Below, piece after piece: positions 11,901 through 18,565 of a stretch of 64,000 nt of DNA; the stretch's first letter is position 1; the number at the start of each line of letters is the position of its first letter. Origin of the DNA: DASZVP01 sp035546935. Lineage in GTDB: Bacteria; Patescibacteriota; Saccharimonadia; Saccharimonadales; UBA4665. Below the pieces are notes generated by a model. It searched no databases. It was given only the letters and a program-made list of their open reading frames with translations, and had not been told where the DNA came from. The translations under genes and the position numbers were made by a program. The stretch covers positions 672,518 through 736,517 of the forward strand of contig DASZVP010000002.1 in assembly GCA_035546935.1 (NCBI GenBank). Direction: 5' to 3'.

Positions 11901-13115
11901 GTTGGCGCCGCCGCTAGCAACGTTCAAAGTACCATTTAAGGTTACGCCACCGAAGGTCGGAATCGAGCCGGCAGCAATATCCTGTGGCAGAGACAGAGTC
12001 ACTGCCCCGCCCACATTGTTGGCCGTTACCTGGTTGGCTGTGCCGTTTAGGCTAATAATGCCGCTGTTGGTCAAAGTGCTGCCGCTAAAGGTCAAACCAT
12101 TACCAACCGCAATCGCACCGCTGACGCCGCCTAGCTGCGTAACGCCAGTATTGGTGATCTGGTTGCCGCTGACGCTAATGCCGCTGCCGGCCGCCAAGCT
12201 GACAATACCGGTGTTGGTTATGGTCAGGCCGCTAATGCTAATGCCAGTACCGCCCGATAGATTCAGCGCGCCGGTCTGGCCGTCTAGGCTGGCGACGCCA
12301 GCCGAGCTGCCGCCACCACTTTGGACCACTGTTGTGGTGCCGCTATTCTGAATTTGGCGCAAAACTGTATCATTGATGGACAGTTCGTTGTGGCTGATGG
12401 TCAGGCCGCTGCCCAAAGTAACTGCGCCGGTGGCGCCGCCAAGTGAAGCTACACCGCCGCTAACGGGAGCGGAAGCGGTAGCAAAACTCACAAACTTGGT
12501 GCCGTTGTAGTAGTAGGGCTGTTTAGTGCTGGAATCGTAATAAATTTGTCCGGACGTTGGGTTGGTTGGCGCCGCCTGCGGCTTCAAGACCAAGGTGTCA
12601 TTAACAGCCAGCTTCCCGTTGAGGGCCAGTTGCTGGACGTTATCGAGCGCCAAGCTCTGGCCGTTATTTTTCAGCTCTGACAGAGGTATAGCCCCGGCAC
12701 TGAAGGTCTGTTGAGCTGCCCCAGTGTGAATATCAGAGGTTGCGGGAGAAGATGGTCGGAAGAAGATTACTCCACCTACAACCACCATCAGAGTCAAACC
12801 TAAAGCCGCACCAGCAACCAGCCGTACGCGCTGCGTGAAGTGCGTGGTCGAAACCAGGCGCGACAACATACCTTGCAGGCCGCCCGGGTTAGCCAGATCG
12901 GAAACGGTTGGCTGGCTACGCGGAATTGTTGGCGAAACTGTTGGCTGTGGCGGCGTTGGCGCCATTGGCGGCGGGCTCAAAGGCATCGGCTGCGGCTGAT
13001 TTTGGGGCGCAGACGTGGAAAAAGACCATTGACTCGGCATAGGAGTCTGGCCTGGTGGAGACACTACTGGTCTCACATTTTCGGTTTCTTCAAGGCTCTC
13101 ACCAATCAGGGGCAC
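2958..13115 (-). CDS. Giant surface protein 1 with four predicted seven-bladed propellers (3385 aa)
   Basis: It starts at a GTG: an in-frame TGA lies just upstream, and AGGTGA sits 6 bases before it. Residues 1-97 are Pro/Gln-rich and cytoplasmic; 99-119 are one membrane helix. The outside part begins with short Gly/Ser/Thr repeats. Then a supermodule occurs twice. Each copy has seven LVIVD-type blades (VYVQGRYAYV...LQIFDISNP; about residues 905-1198 and 2002-2302) followed by seven FG-GAP/VCBS blades with calcium-loop motifs such as DLNGDGLTDFVV (about 1418-1805 and 2548-2932). Near the C-terminus, about 3072-3208, an ADYAEYFP...GDPIGLSS...IGYAQAPL stretch resembles Peptidase_G2/IMC-type domains. 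A compact beta domain (about 3288-3384) ends the chain. FG-GAP and LVIVD propellers usually bind proteins or glycans, so a calcium-stabilised adhesin is likely. No catalytic role is shown. Confidence 0.88.
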   Translation of the reverse strand: MPLIGESLEETENVRPVVSPPGQTPMPSQWSFSTSAPQNQPQPMPLSPPPMAPTPPQPTVSPTIPRSQPTVSDLANPGGLQGMLSRLVSTTHFTQRVRLVAGAALGLTLMVVVGGVIFFRPSSPATSDIHTGAAQQTFSAGAIPLSELKNNGQSLALDNVQQLALNGKLAVNDTLVLKPQAAPTNPTSGQIYYDSSTKQPYYYNGTKFVSFATASAPVSGGVASLGGATGAVTLGSGLTISHNELSINDTVLRQIQNSGTTTVVQSGGGSSAGVASLDGQTGALNLSGGTGISISGLTITNTGIVSLAAGSGISVSGNQITNTGVTQLGGVSGAIAVGNGLTFSGSTLTNSGIISLNGTANQVTANNVGGAVTLSLPQDIAAGSIPTFGGVTLNGTLNVASGGANITGGLQAAGLTTLTGNALVQGSGGLTLGSSSNLGVLKFLDGTGDGFSASVSLAGALTGNQSYVLPTTGGTFCIKEISNCTGTGSGVSTTGSPTTNALTLFSGPSSVANSILSQTGVTLITDSGNLAVQGSGGLILGSGANTTSLVAGSNSSPLTFTLPTSYGSASDCLESNGSGGLSFGGCLTGASGGAGGVISLNGQSGVVNVANATASGNTVTLNNAAADGSTKGIATFSGTNFSASGGVVSLLNTGVSSGNYGDGSHVANFSVNAQGQLTVAGNTLISINGNQITSGTVGDGFLSTNVPLKNAVLNNFTGQLQQGGNDVCTLSGNCVGINGGALGGGGTVGTIPLFTGSGFTVGDSVLTQSSGNLSTTGALTIQGTGGLTVGTIGTTPGKVLLASSNAGGSITLQADSLQATTTTVSFPIDTNASDVFCLKNVGNCGGGVAGVGTTGQVAYFSGPNTVASTGILTLDTSNNRANFGTVGTPTGQLYVSGQVPSTTTGTLVTSTGPAGVVVQGHYAYVVDDSASKFQIIDISNPASPTGVGIVSTGLNPEGLAVAGRYAYVTTSSGNTLQIIDISNPASPAVVGTLTVGTQPEGVYVQGRYAYVVAKQSNSVQVIDISNPASPVVVGSATTASGPQDVYAVGRYIYVAARTAGKLQIFDANSLSVVGSANTGTSPNSVFVAGRYAYVANNGSNTLQIFDISNPVAPASVGTVSTGASSGPFSAFVQGRYAYVTTATSGNLQVYDISNPVAPASVGSVGAGSSPEGVYVAGRYAYVASTNSNQLQVFNFGGEYAQQFEAGGIETGTLNVDSSAMIYGDETIQGSLTVNRSSQFSGALGVTGQIKLVNNGAANVAETIQAAASQTADLLDLTNSSGSVLAAFTNAGNLQFGQSGTVSAAAVTSGASFNVTVSGGGSNVASGTAGNVIIQGGNETGTTSTGGSVTIDAGTGTSANGTVNIGTSAASTINLGNTTNANSVNVITNGTSQSAFTVQNALGNSTLAVDTANNRVAIGSAEIVHLNPGVGGGTFTIGTNRTYATTNTTYTSAAVGDINGDGHPDIVAAGGVANGNFFGSHFNNGDGTFGTGARFGDNATSFYQGVTAADLNDDGRAEVIGGWVSGGTSQIQVWKWSNGTSYSKTQTISLPSNSGAAALQSIDLTGDGRKDIVFTENGTSGNKIAVMTNNGDGTLANPVTYAVGTGPAYSAIGDVTGDGKPDIVVANSTDGTITILKGAGNGSFSVLGSPVAIGTSPKGVGIGDINADGKNDLVVDYGTNQAIILFNNGTGTAWTPGPAYVIGNGVQEMTTGDLNGDGLTDFVVADNSDATISVLINNGDGTLTPNTFGVSSGPHTISLADVSGDGKLDIVVDNNNALISVILNSTGGLASYHPTLSVTTNNLNEGGLFVQAAPSQAAPLFLLQDANLNTLLSVDGSGNEAVNGSLSVTGHASFNALTASDIALKVKATSLQTADLVQVNDSNGNQLAGFNATGQLFLGNTSHRSTIVQDPLDQGQDQTINVPTLPTGSTTDVFCLQTLGNCSGGGNNINGVTNQLAYFTGSSAIGSSALLTVDAAGGHLNVGSIGTPTSQLYVSGSMPGAPTGQVSSNVGPGAVYVQGRYAYLTTNTTLQVFDVSTPSSPASISAVATDTNTQPAKVYVQGHYAYLVNFSTNTLQVYDVSNPTAMAQVDSVATGTNPVAVYVSGRYAYVLNSGSNTMQIFDVSDPDTLVSVGSVATGTSPSSVFVQGAYAYVSNNGSNTFQVFNVSNPAAPASVGSVSTGASSNPGGVFVSGRYAYVVASGINQLQVYDISNPASPTESGFVSSGAGTAPSNVYVQGRYAYVNDSSASNFQIFDISNPAAPFSLGTVATGGSPTRPFISGRFAYISSNTLNKLQIFDLGGAYSQQLEAGGLETGTLQVSGSSQVFGDESITGGLTVGRSAQFNSNLAINGTFKLVNALAGNVAAAIQGAGSQTGDLMQFQDSTSAVVAGVTAAGNLYFGTGANHTVTVATQTTANTAGNNLTMQAATGNGTGNGGVLALNGGTSGAGATGNGGNITVTGGAAVSTNGNGGNAVIDAGVGHGTGVNGNVNVGTTNAANVNIGSTSKTTSVNIMTTGASTAAFTIQNASAFNVLTADTLNKRVAVGGGEVSFSNSNWGGGIFNISTNTAYGASGTPGGYNGIAVDDYTGDGWPDLIGAGMHQFSFSNPGFAGNINNGNGTFASGSGYGSNTCSFTGHQASAVVAANNLNNSGLPEVILAENCSSGQSTNTVGVFTYSGSTFNLIQNISLSNTQNPVALALSDVNSDGYPDVIVSENGSSQVAVLINNGSNGTFANPVHYAVGTNPQWLAAGDLNNDGNPDIVVANSGSSNISVLLNNGNGTFAAASNYTVGASPTSVAINDINGDAHPDIAVVDNSNQLQVLTNNGTGSSFSVASSFTVGTGVQQMATGDLNGDGIPDFAVANFTSGTVSVLTGTGTTLNAAQSFAVASGSPIGINIADVNNDGKPDIEVASNNITLQVMINATGGVLTTYHSTMSITATNATEGGLFIQGAASQTAALFQVQNSAGTPYFNVDGSGNTNVTNGQLTVTNSVSGIGAAVASFTNTDNNPADNSNILSLAFNNLSCDNISSLTGNADYLLFRANSAGGMVRDGSVSAVASSSSCATGTHIAYNTNGADYAEYFPVDQTNKPGLHQLVSYSGASNGSVALASDPTKPIIGTVSDNSGFVGNGPSCLDSDASCPSNYRQSNALVSLVGQVPVQVDTSNGPINVGDPIGLSSTPGVGAKLSGSGYIIGYAQAPLTSGSGEISVLVHPQFFSQPLQDAMTTASLQVNGNTQIANNLNVGGVISTGSLTVTGNASIAGTLTVTGLASVQDLMINGHIITGGPAPTIQVSSSAGNGASATLDGNDTSGTIILKIGDDPLSGDFATITFHKPFGKTPRIVLVPNDDKSAPLLIYPDQQSANSFSFGLSNMPQANTTYSFNYFIVE

Positions 13116-13174
13116 CGCACATCACCTTTTGAGATTTTATTTTGTAAGGTTTTTAGTTTGTTAACCTGTTTTTT

Positions 13175-13203
13175 ATTCTACAAACCCTACCTGCAGTATG
13201 CAA
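13175..13203 (-). promoter_or_regulatory. Promoter of giant gene 1
   Basis: On the minus strand TTGCAT (13198-13203) and TAGAAT (13175-13180) are separated by exactly 17 bases, 60 bases before the GTG start. This is a good sigma-70-type match. The surrounding 13116-13289 gap is AT-rich, has no gene, and also holds a DnaA-box sequence and a TAACAGGGG motif. Confidence 0.6.
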
Positions 13204-13238
13204 GCCGAAATCGCTTATTTTAATCCGTTTTTAAAGAG

Positions 13239-13247
13239 TTATCCACA
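13239..13247 (+). promoter_or_regulatory. Perfect DnaA-box sequence TTATCCACA
   Basis: The consensus DnaA box stands alone in the intergenic region upstream of giant gene 1, about 36 bases upstream of its -35 hexamer. A second perfect copy lies upstream of giant gene 2. A single box does not make an origin, so a transcriptional role or chance is possible. Confidence 0.45.
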
Positions 13248-13289
13248 GTTTTGAACAACTTTTTTTGAATAACAGGGGTGCTCAAAAAC

Positions 13290-14099
13290 CTAGCTGAGTA
13301 GCAAAAAGACGGCCACGGCGGCCAAAACGGCGATCAAGGCCGACATCAGCAGCGCCTCGCGCACCGATCGCAGCACCGGCACCTTGGCCAACGGGTTGCG
13401 TCCAATCGAGATAATACCCCCGTAAATGGCCGCGTACACCAGTGTTATCAGAGTGCCGAAAGCCAGCATGATGATGATCAAAGCTATGATCAGGCGCGCT
13501 GTGCTCACCACGTGCCCTGTCAGCGAGCGCGCAAACTTCTGCAAACCGTTCAAGTTGGCCGTGGCCTGCGGTGCCGTGCCCACAGCAATGTTGACCACCA
13601 CAAACCCAACACTAATTTTGTGTTTGTGGCCGCTCGTATCTGTTACGGTGCGGACTTCCGCTCCCTCGGTCTTATCGTTAAAGGCGGTTTGGGCCACACC
13701 TACGACGCGGTCGCCCGGCTTGGCGTCCATGCCCAAGCCCCCCAGCGGCGAAACGGCCACTGAGTCGCCGGCTTGGATATCGCCGTCCAGTGTACTCACC
13801 AAAACATTAGCGCTCCCAGAGGTCGCAACCTGAGCTCGTCCCAAGTTGGGGTTAATTGCCAGCAACGAGTCATCGCGCGCCACCACCACCCCTACCAAGC
13901 GGGCGCCGTTAGCGACATTTGCCAGTTCCACCACTGTGCCTTGGGGCTTCAGCAGGCTAACCAAACTGCCGGCCGGAATCGGTTGGGTAGTCTGATAGGC
14001 AAAAGAGCGCGAAACATTCGGCGAAACGGCTGCCGCGAAAGCCGGCACCAGCAAACCGCCGAACAGTCCTACCAGGCCTGCCCACCTCAGTAATTTCAT
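13290..14099 (-). CDS. Exported membrane protein with SAF/Peptidase_G2-like domain
   Basis: 269 residues. An N-terminal signal peptide (LLRWAGLVGLFGGLLVPAFAAA) is followed by a domain of about 150 residues outside the cell, then two hydrophobic helices (about 205-230 and 247-267). The outer domain contains DGDIQAGDSVAVSPLGG...AKPGDRVVGVAQ. This has the same G-D-x-[VI]...S-x-x-G...G-x-x-[VI]-G-x-A pattern as the C-terminal region of giant protein 1 (NVGDPIGLSS...IGYAQAP), so the two may share a fold. The ATG overlaps the stop of parA by 4 bases (ATGA), showing tight coupling. The function is unknown. Its position between ParA and the giant genes suggests it helps assemble or position surface structures, but that is inference. 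Confidence 0.75.
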   Translation of the reverse strand: MKLLRWAGLVGLFGGLLVPAFAAAVSPNVSRSFAYQTTQPIPAGSLVSLLKPQGTVVELANVANGARLVGVVVARDDSLLAINPNLGRAQVATSGSANVLVSTLDGDIQAGDSVAVSPLGGLGMDAKPGDRVVGVAQTAFNDKTEGAEVRTVTDTSGHKHKISVGFVVVNIAVGTAPQATANLNGLQKFARSLTGHVVSTARLIIALIIIMLAFGTLITLVYAAIYGGIISIGRNPLAKVPVLRSVREALLMSALIAVLAAVAVFLLLS

Positions 14100-14851
14100 G
14101 CCAGCCGCCCTTTAACTTCGCGCGCCAGAGCCTTGTAGGCGCGGGCGCCCTTGCTCCAGCGATCGTGCTCAAAAATTGTCTGGCCAAAGCTCGGCGCCTC
14201 GGCCAAGCGCACATTCCGGGGAATCAACGTCTCGAACAGAGCTTCACCGAAGTAATTTTTAACTTCGGCCTGCACCTGCTCGCTCAAAGAGTTACGCTTG
14301 TCGAACATAGTTAACACTATACCAAGCAATTCCAAATTGGGGTTAGTGCTGCCCCTCACCGCTTGAATGGTATTCAGCAGCTGGCTTAAGCCTTCCAGGG
14401 CGTAATACTCCGCCTGAACCGGGATCAGCACATGGCTGGCCCCTGTTAAACCGTTAATGGTCAGCAGGCCCAGCGACGGCGGACAATCGATAATCACATG
14501 GGCATAAGGTAGATCAGTTAAGGCGGCGGCCAGCACAAATTCGCGGCGCAGTCGCCCCACCAATTCCACTTCCGCACCGGCCAGGTCAGCATTGGCTGGC
14601 ACCACTGACAGATGCGGCACACTGGTTTTTTGCGCCAGCGCGGCCACTGATGCGCCACCGACTAACAGGTCATAGGTGGTCAGTGATTGCTGCCTGGGCA
14701 CCCCTAAACCGCTGGTGGCATTGCCCTGCGGGTCCAGGTCAATGATTAAAACGGGCGTGGCCGCGCTGGCCAGTTGCGCCGCCACGTTAATAGCTGTGGT
14801 GGTTTTGCCTACCCCGCCCTTTTGGTTTACAACTGCAATGCTGTTTGTCAT
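14096..14851 (-). CDS. parA: ParA/Soj-family ATPase
   Basis: 251 residues from the ATG at 14851. The deviant Walker A motif KGGVGKTTTAINVA (near residue 10), DLDPQGNATSGLG and VIIDCPPSLG identify the ParA/MinD superfamily, Soj branch. These ATPases form nucleotide-dependent dimers on DNA or membranes and position chromosomes, plasmids or protein clusters. I chose MTNSIAVV rather than the upstream in-frame ATGs because AGGTGA precedes it and a TATACT box at 14873-14878 would start transcription at about 14865, inside the longer version. No parB follows. Instead it is coupled (4-base overlap) to an exported membrane protein and lies beside giant surface genes, so it may place a surface apparatus rather than DNA. 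Chromosomal ParA with a distant parB remains possible. Confidence 0.85.
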   Translation of the reverse strand: MTNSIAVVNQKGGVGKTTTAINVAAQLASAATPVLIIDLDPQGNATSGLGVPRQQSLTTYDLLVGGASVAALAQKTSVPHLSVVPANADLAGAEVELVGRLRREFVLAAALTDLPYAHVIIDCPPSLGLLTINGLTGASHVLIPVQAEYYALEGLSQLLNTIQAVRGSTNPNLELLGIVLTMFDKRNSLSEQVQAEVKNYFGEALFETLIPRNVRLAEAPSFGQTIFEHDRWSKGARAYKALAREVKGRLA

Positions 14852-14902
14852 TTCACCTGCTTCGTTGGCCATAGTATAACACTTCTTGCACCCCTGCCCT
14901 AT

Positions 14903-14916
14903 AGCCATATATGGCT
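14903..14916. promoter_or_regulatory. 14-bp palindrome between divergent promoters
   Basis: AGCCATATATGGCT is a perfect palindrome centred between parA (minus, TATACT at 14873-14878) and the divergent anchored protein (plus, TACAAT at 14950-14955). This is a plausible operator for co-regulating both genes. No cognate regulator is identified. Confidence 0.4.
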
Positions 14917-14962
14917 GGCCATATAGTACTAGTTACCTCTGTTATCTGCTACAATGATTGTC

Positions 14963-15739
14963 ATGTTTAGCCGCCGCAGCCTCCAGCAATTTGGCCTAAG
15001 ATTTATTGTCTGTGTCCTAGTGCTTGGCGGCCTGTATTTAGCAATTTTTGGTTGGCATCCGCACCGGCACCAGCTGCCCAACACGCCGCAAGCAAAGATT
15101 GTGCGACTGCGCACCGCGCTCGATCAGACCTATATTGACAGCTCTAACATCACCAGCTTCAAACAAAATGATCCGGCCAGCTATGCCCTGCTCAACAGCT
15201 TAATCGGTAAGCTTCAATCAGACGTTAAGAGTTTGGCGGCTGACCTTCAGGCCGCTCCGGGCAAAGTGCCAACCGCTGACAAAGCTCAGATTAAAGCTGT
15301 TATTGACCAGGAAAAAGGTGGCGTCGCCGCCCTGCAGGCCCGTTACAGCCTGCTCAATCAGGTGATCGCCTACGATCCGCAGGCTGATCTGGGAAATTTG
15401 GACCTCGGTAGTGATAACGCCAAGGTAGTCAGCCGGGCGGCGGCTGCAGCTAAAGGCTTGCAGGCGGTGGCCAACAGCCACGGTGGTTTGGTGACGGCAG
15501 ATGATAAATCAGCAATCAATAAGGCCGCCGGCTGTTTTAGCCAGCTAGCCAGCCAGCTGAAGGCCGGTTCGGGCAGCCAGGCGGCCGACACCCGGGCTAC
15601 CTGCATTAGCGACTACCCTCTGGCTCGCCAGGCGGCGATAGCCAATGTTATTCAGGGCGGCTTGCCGGACACTTATCAAAACTACCTGAAACAGCACATT
15701 CCGCCCCTGTTAATCGAGCTCATGCGGGTTAGCCGCTAA
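14963..15739 (+). CDS. Membrane-anchored helical protein, function unknown
   Basis: 258 residues from the ATG at 14963. An in-frame ATG lies at 14954, but a TACAAT box at 14950-14955 places the likely transcript start at about 14962, so the second ATG fits a leaderless message. One membrane helix (about residues 10-32, FIVCVLVLGGLYLAIFGW) is followed by a largely alpha-helical Ala/Gln/Asp-rich exterior. Two cysteines about 30 residues apart could form a disulfide. I recognise no family. It is divergent from parA, and its TAA stop overlaps the stop of the convergent downstream gene by 3 bases. Confidence 0.65.
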   Translation: MFSRRSLQQFGLRFIVCVLVLGGLYLAIFGWHPHRHQLPNTPQAKIVRLRTALDQTYIDSSNITSFKQNDPASYALLNSLIGKLQSDVKSLAADLQAAPGKVPTADKAQIKAVIDQEKGGVAALQARYSLLNQVIAYDPQADLGNLDLGSDNAKVVSRAAAAAKGLQAVANSHGGLVTADDKSAINKAAGCFSQLASQLKAGSGSQAADTRATCISDYPLARQAAIANVIQGGLPDTYQNYLKQHIPPLLIELMRVSR

Positions 15740-16428
15740 TATGGTATGAAATCGGTGGCGATGGTGTCGTCGTCGTTAAAACGCGGATAGGCGGTGCTGA
15801 CGGTGTCGCCAGTGCGCAGCATGGAGGCTTGGCCGGAGCTAACATCATATTGGTAAGCTTGCCAGCTGTCGGGCGCCAGCTGCGTCGCATACAAAATTTT
15901 ACTGCCGTTGAAGGCGGCATTGATTGATGAGGTGTCGCCGCTAGTCAGCTGGCGCACCGTGGTGCCGTCATAGAAGTAAATTTGCCAGTTGTGGCCGTCC
16001 CAGCCCTGCCAGACCAGCTGGGCGCCGTGCTGAACTAAGCCTTCATTGGGTGAAACCTGGCTGAGTTGAATGGCGCCACCGCTGAGAACGTCTTCCATAA
16101 ACACTTGAGTTTGGCCGTTAAGTTGCGCCAGCCAGGCCACATATTGGCCGTCGGATATGGGGTGCAGATGAGCGTAGCCGTCGTTAGTCAGCTGGATCGG
16201 CTGTTTGTTATAGGTGTAAAAGATCTGCGGATAGCCGTCGGCTGGCTCCTCGTAAACATTCAGCTGGTTGGACTGCAGATATTGCTGCAACTCGCTGGGG
16301 CTGGGCTGGTCGGCCTGAGCGCGGGCATGCACGCCAAACAGCAAAACCAGCGTCAGCACTACGGGCAAAACCCAGGGGCGGGCTGGACGGGCGTAGCGCC
16401 GAAGTTGGCGGAGATTTAGTTGGCCCAT
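15736..16428 (-). CDS. Secreted TolB/WD40-like propeller protein
   Basis: 230 residues. The N-terminus has a basic segment, a hydrophobic helix (WVLPVVLTLVLLFGVHARAQA) and a likely signal peptidase site after ARAQA. The mature part has repeated short beta motifs (IFYTYNKQPIQLT, QVFMEDVLSGGAIQLS, QIYFYDGTTVRQLT, AYQYDVSSGQASML) spaced like blades of a TolB-type propeller, but only four or five are visible. ATG at 16428 has AAGGA 5 bases upstream and overlaps the end of the collar-like gene by 13 bases, so the two form an operon. A ligand-binding or scaffolding role outside the cell is inferred. Confidence 0.65.
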   Translation of the reverse strand: MGQLNLRQLRRYARPARPWVLPVVLTLVLLFGVHARAQADQPSPSELQQYLQSNQLNVYEEPADGYPQIFYTYNKQPIQLTNDGYAHLHPISDGQYVAWLAQLNGQTQVFMEDVLSGGAIQLSQVSPNEGLVQHGAQLVWQGWDGHNWQIYFYDGTTVRQLTSGDTSSINAAFNGSKILYATQLAPDSWQAYQYDVSSGQASMLRTGDTVSTAYPRFNDDDTIATDFIPY

Positions 16429-18488
16429 TCGAATCCTTGATCGGGATCACCCGAAGTGAAGTCGGGACGGAAGAACTCGCCATGGCGCAACACCTGATCG
16501 GTAGTCGGTTGCGTGACAATCAGCGGACAGGCGTTATAAACACTAAGAATGGTGTACTGTTCAGGATCGTGGTCTTCAACGACCCGGAAGTTGTACTGAG
16601 TAGCTCCGGGAGCTGAGTAGTCTTGCAGCAGCCAATCGTATTCCATGTACTGCCCTGCCGTAACAGCCACCGGGTTAGTGCTGCTGGTGCTGGCCGATTT
16701 CTGGTAAAGCTGCTCTTTATCCGAGGCTGGGCCGGTGAAAACGGTTTGCCCGTTAGGAATGGTCGTGGGGTCAGTGACAATGTCGGTGCCGTAGCGCCAC
16801 GTATCGGTGGTAGCGCTGCTGGCGGCCACATCAGTCCAGCTACCGCTGAGGCAGTCTGTGGTCGTACCCTGGTTATACTGCAGCTTAAAGGCCAGGTTGC
16901 TGGCCGCCAGATTTTGACCCGTCACTTGAATTTGGACACGCAAGCGCAGTTGTTGGCCGGCCAGCGGCGGACTAAAAGCCGCCGGCAGCGCTACCACCCC
17001 AGAGTTAACCGCCGTGTTTAATGACCCGACCGGCCAGGGGTCGCTAACGCTGGTATCACTACTGCTCCCCGGCGAGGGCTCGACATACCACTGATACTGC
17101 GTCAGCGTAAAGTTAACTTTTTGAGCTACGACCACATCGAAATACGGCGGATAGTTGGAAACAGTGCCGCCGTTGGTCGTAATACTCACTGAGTGGTTGT
17201 GGGCACCGGCCGCAATGGTTGTGCCGGCAAAGGTTAATGTGTTAGCCGTACCGATACCGTTGCCGGTCGTGCCGGTGAAGGTTTGAGCCGGTCGGTTAAC
17301 TTGGCCAATGGAAGTCAAATTTGGTGAGCCTGCCGCACGAATAAACTGATTGTTATATATACCACCGCTGTTTGAAAGCACGACCCAGCCAACGCCAGGA
17401 TCATTATCAAACATAGATATAAAGTTCAGGGCGATAGTTGGGCTGCCGCTGGCATTATTATTTTGAGCCAGTACCGGCTGAACGTAAGGCGGGTCGGCGA
17501 CGGTGGCATCAGCTGTACAGGTAAAAGTATTGTGAGCTGCCGTGCCACCGGTGGTAGTCGGTGAAGTCGTCGGCGAGCCGTTGCTCGACTGGAAGGTACA
17601 GGCCACGGCACCAGAGGTGCTGCAGCCGCTGCTACAGGTCAGTGTGGCCGGCGGCGCATGAGTGTGCGAAGCCAGCGAAGCGGCGGAAATACCCAGGAAA
17701 GTACTTTGATTCGTGGCACCACTGCCGTCGCCGCTCAGACCGCTGACAGTTACGTTGTTGGACTCATTGTCGCCGCCGCAGTGAGTGCTGCAGGCCGCGC
17801 TGTCTACACGGATCATCCGGCCATGCAACGCCGTTAAATCGCTCCAGCCTGACGGCAAAGAGCTGGTATCGAACAGGGCTATGGCTTTGTTCGGAATAAT
17901 GTTAGGGATACCATTGCCGGTGCAGCTGCCGCCGGAACCGCTGCCGTATTCCATCAGTTGGAGATTCTGAAACAGCGGCACATCGGGAAAGCTACTGTCG
18001 CCGTTGCTGTCCGAAGTGTAGCTGACAATGGGGTCATTCGGAATGTTACCGGCTGAATAATTGGCAAAGCTGTTGTTGTTGCCGCCGGCGCCTCCTAGAC
18101 CACTTGAGGTCGGTCCAGTGTCAATGGTGTTTGTTGTCATACTGTTCGGTCGGCTGGGCGCCGAGAAAGTACTGCCCCAGTTAGTCGCTGTATCAGATAC
18201 AGAGGAAGCTTTCGGGAAGAAACCATTATAGCCGCTGAGCAGGCACCAGCCGCTGGGTACCGAACCGTTAGCCGGATCCCAGAACAGCAACATATCACCA
18301 CTGGTGGCGTGCGCCCGCGGCAAGAGCAAACCACCAATATTGGCAAGTAGCAGCGCCGCCACGATTATGATAATTTTCCCGGTGCGGTTGAGGTGCTTAA
18401 GATAAAATGTGGCCTTAGACCAATCGATTTTGAGCTCGATCGGTGTCCAAAAATCTCCTCCCCTGTTGGTTGTCTGTTTGCCTCTCAT
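16416..18488 (-). CDS. Secreted protein with repeated phage tail-collar-like modules (690 aa)
   Basis: A cytoplasmic N-terminus of about 35 residues is followed by a helix (IIIIVAALLLANIGGLLLPRAHA) that is a signal peptide or anchor. The exterior holds three successive modules starting with GDMLLFWDPANGSVPSGWC, KAIALFDTSSLPSGWSDL and LNFISMFDNDPGVGWVVL. Each is followed by Gly-rich sequence, and two by a His-rich SHTHAPPA or AHNHSVSI element. The P-x-G-W plus H-x-H pattern is that of phage tail-collar/short tail-fibre domains. The last 200 residues (SPPLAGQQLRLRVQIQVTGQ onward) form another beta-rich domain. AAGG lies 5 bases before the ATG. It is co-transcribed with the secreted propeller protein downstream. 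Domestication of a tail-fibre fold for attachment is the likeliest reading. Confidence 0.7.
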   Translation of the reverse strand: MRGKQTTNRGGDFWTPIELKIDWSKATFYLKHLNRTGKIIIIVAALLLANIGGLLLPRAHATSGDMLLFWDPANGSVPSGWCLLSGYNGFFPKASSVSDTATNWGSTFSAPSRPNSMTTNTIDTGPTSSGLGGAGGNNNSFANYSAGNIPNDPIVSYTSDSNGDSSFPDVPLFQNLQLMEYGSGSGGSCTGNGIPNIIPNKAIALFDTSSLPSGWSDLTALHGRMIRVDSAACSTHCGGDNESNNVTVSGLSGDGSGATNQSTFLGISAASLASHTHAPPATLTCSSGCSTSGAVACTFQSSNGSPTTSPTTTGGTAAHNTFTCTADATVADPPYVQPVLAQNNNASGSPTIALNFISMFDNDPGVGWVVLSNSGGIYNNQFIRAAGSPNLTSIGQVNRPAQTFTGTTGNGIGTANTLTFAGTTIAAGAHNHSVSITTNGGTVSNYPPYFDVVVAQKVNFTLTQYQWYVEPSPGSSSDTSVSDPWPVGSLNTAVNSGVVALPAAFSPPLAGQQLRLRVQIQVTGQNLAASNLAFKLQYNQGTTTDCLSGSWTDVAASSATTDTWRYGTDIVTDPTTIPNGQTVFTGPASDKEQLYQKSASTSSTNPVAVTAGQYMEYDWLLQDYSAPGATQYNFRVVEDHDPEQYTILSVYNACPLIVTQPTTDQVLRHGEFFRPDFTSGDPDQGFEWAN

Positions 18489-18521
18489 AGCGGCCTTGCG
18501 CGCGTGTCCAGCCCCTCTAAT

Positions 18522-18542
18522 GCTTATGTCTTAATTGTAGCA
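18522..18542 (-). promoter_or_regulatory. Extended -10 promoter with CATAAGC element, collar-like gene
   Basis: On the minus strand TGC-TACAAT (18534-18542) is an extended -10 with no good -35. It is followed after five bases by CATAAGC (18522-18528), about 33 bases before the ATG at 18488. The same TACAAT...CATAAGC arrangement occurs upstream of the anchored protein at 54119. Confidence 0.5.
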
Positions 18543-18565
18543 TGCTTTTCAGGGGCCGGACGGCG

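Noticed and set aside
13239..13247. Replication origin near parA
   Set aside because: Only single DnaA boxes, no cluster, no dnaA or dnaN, and no AT-rich unwinding repeats beside them.
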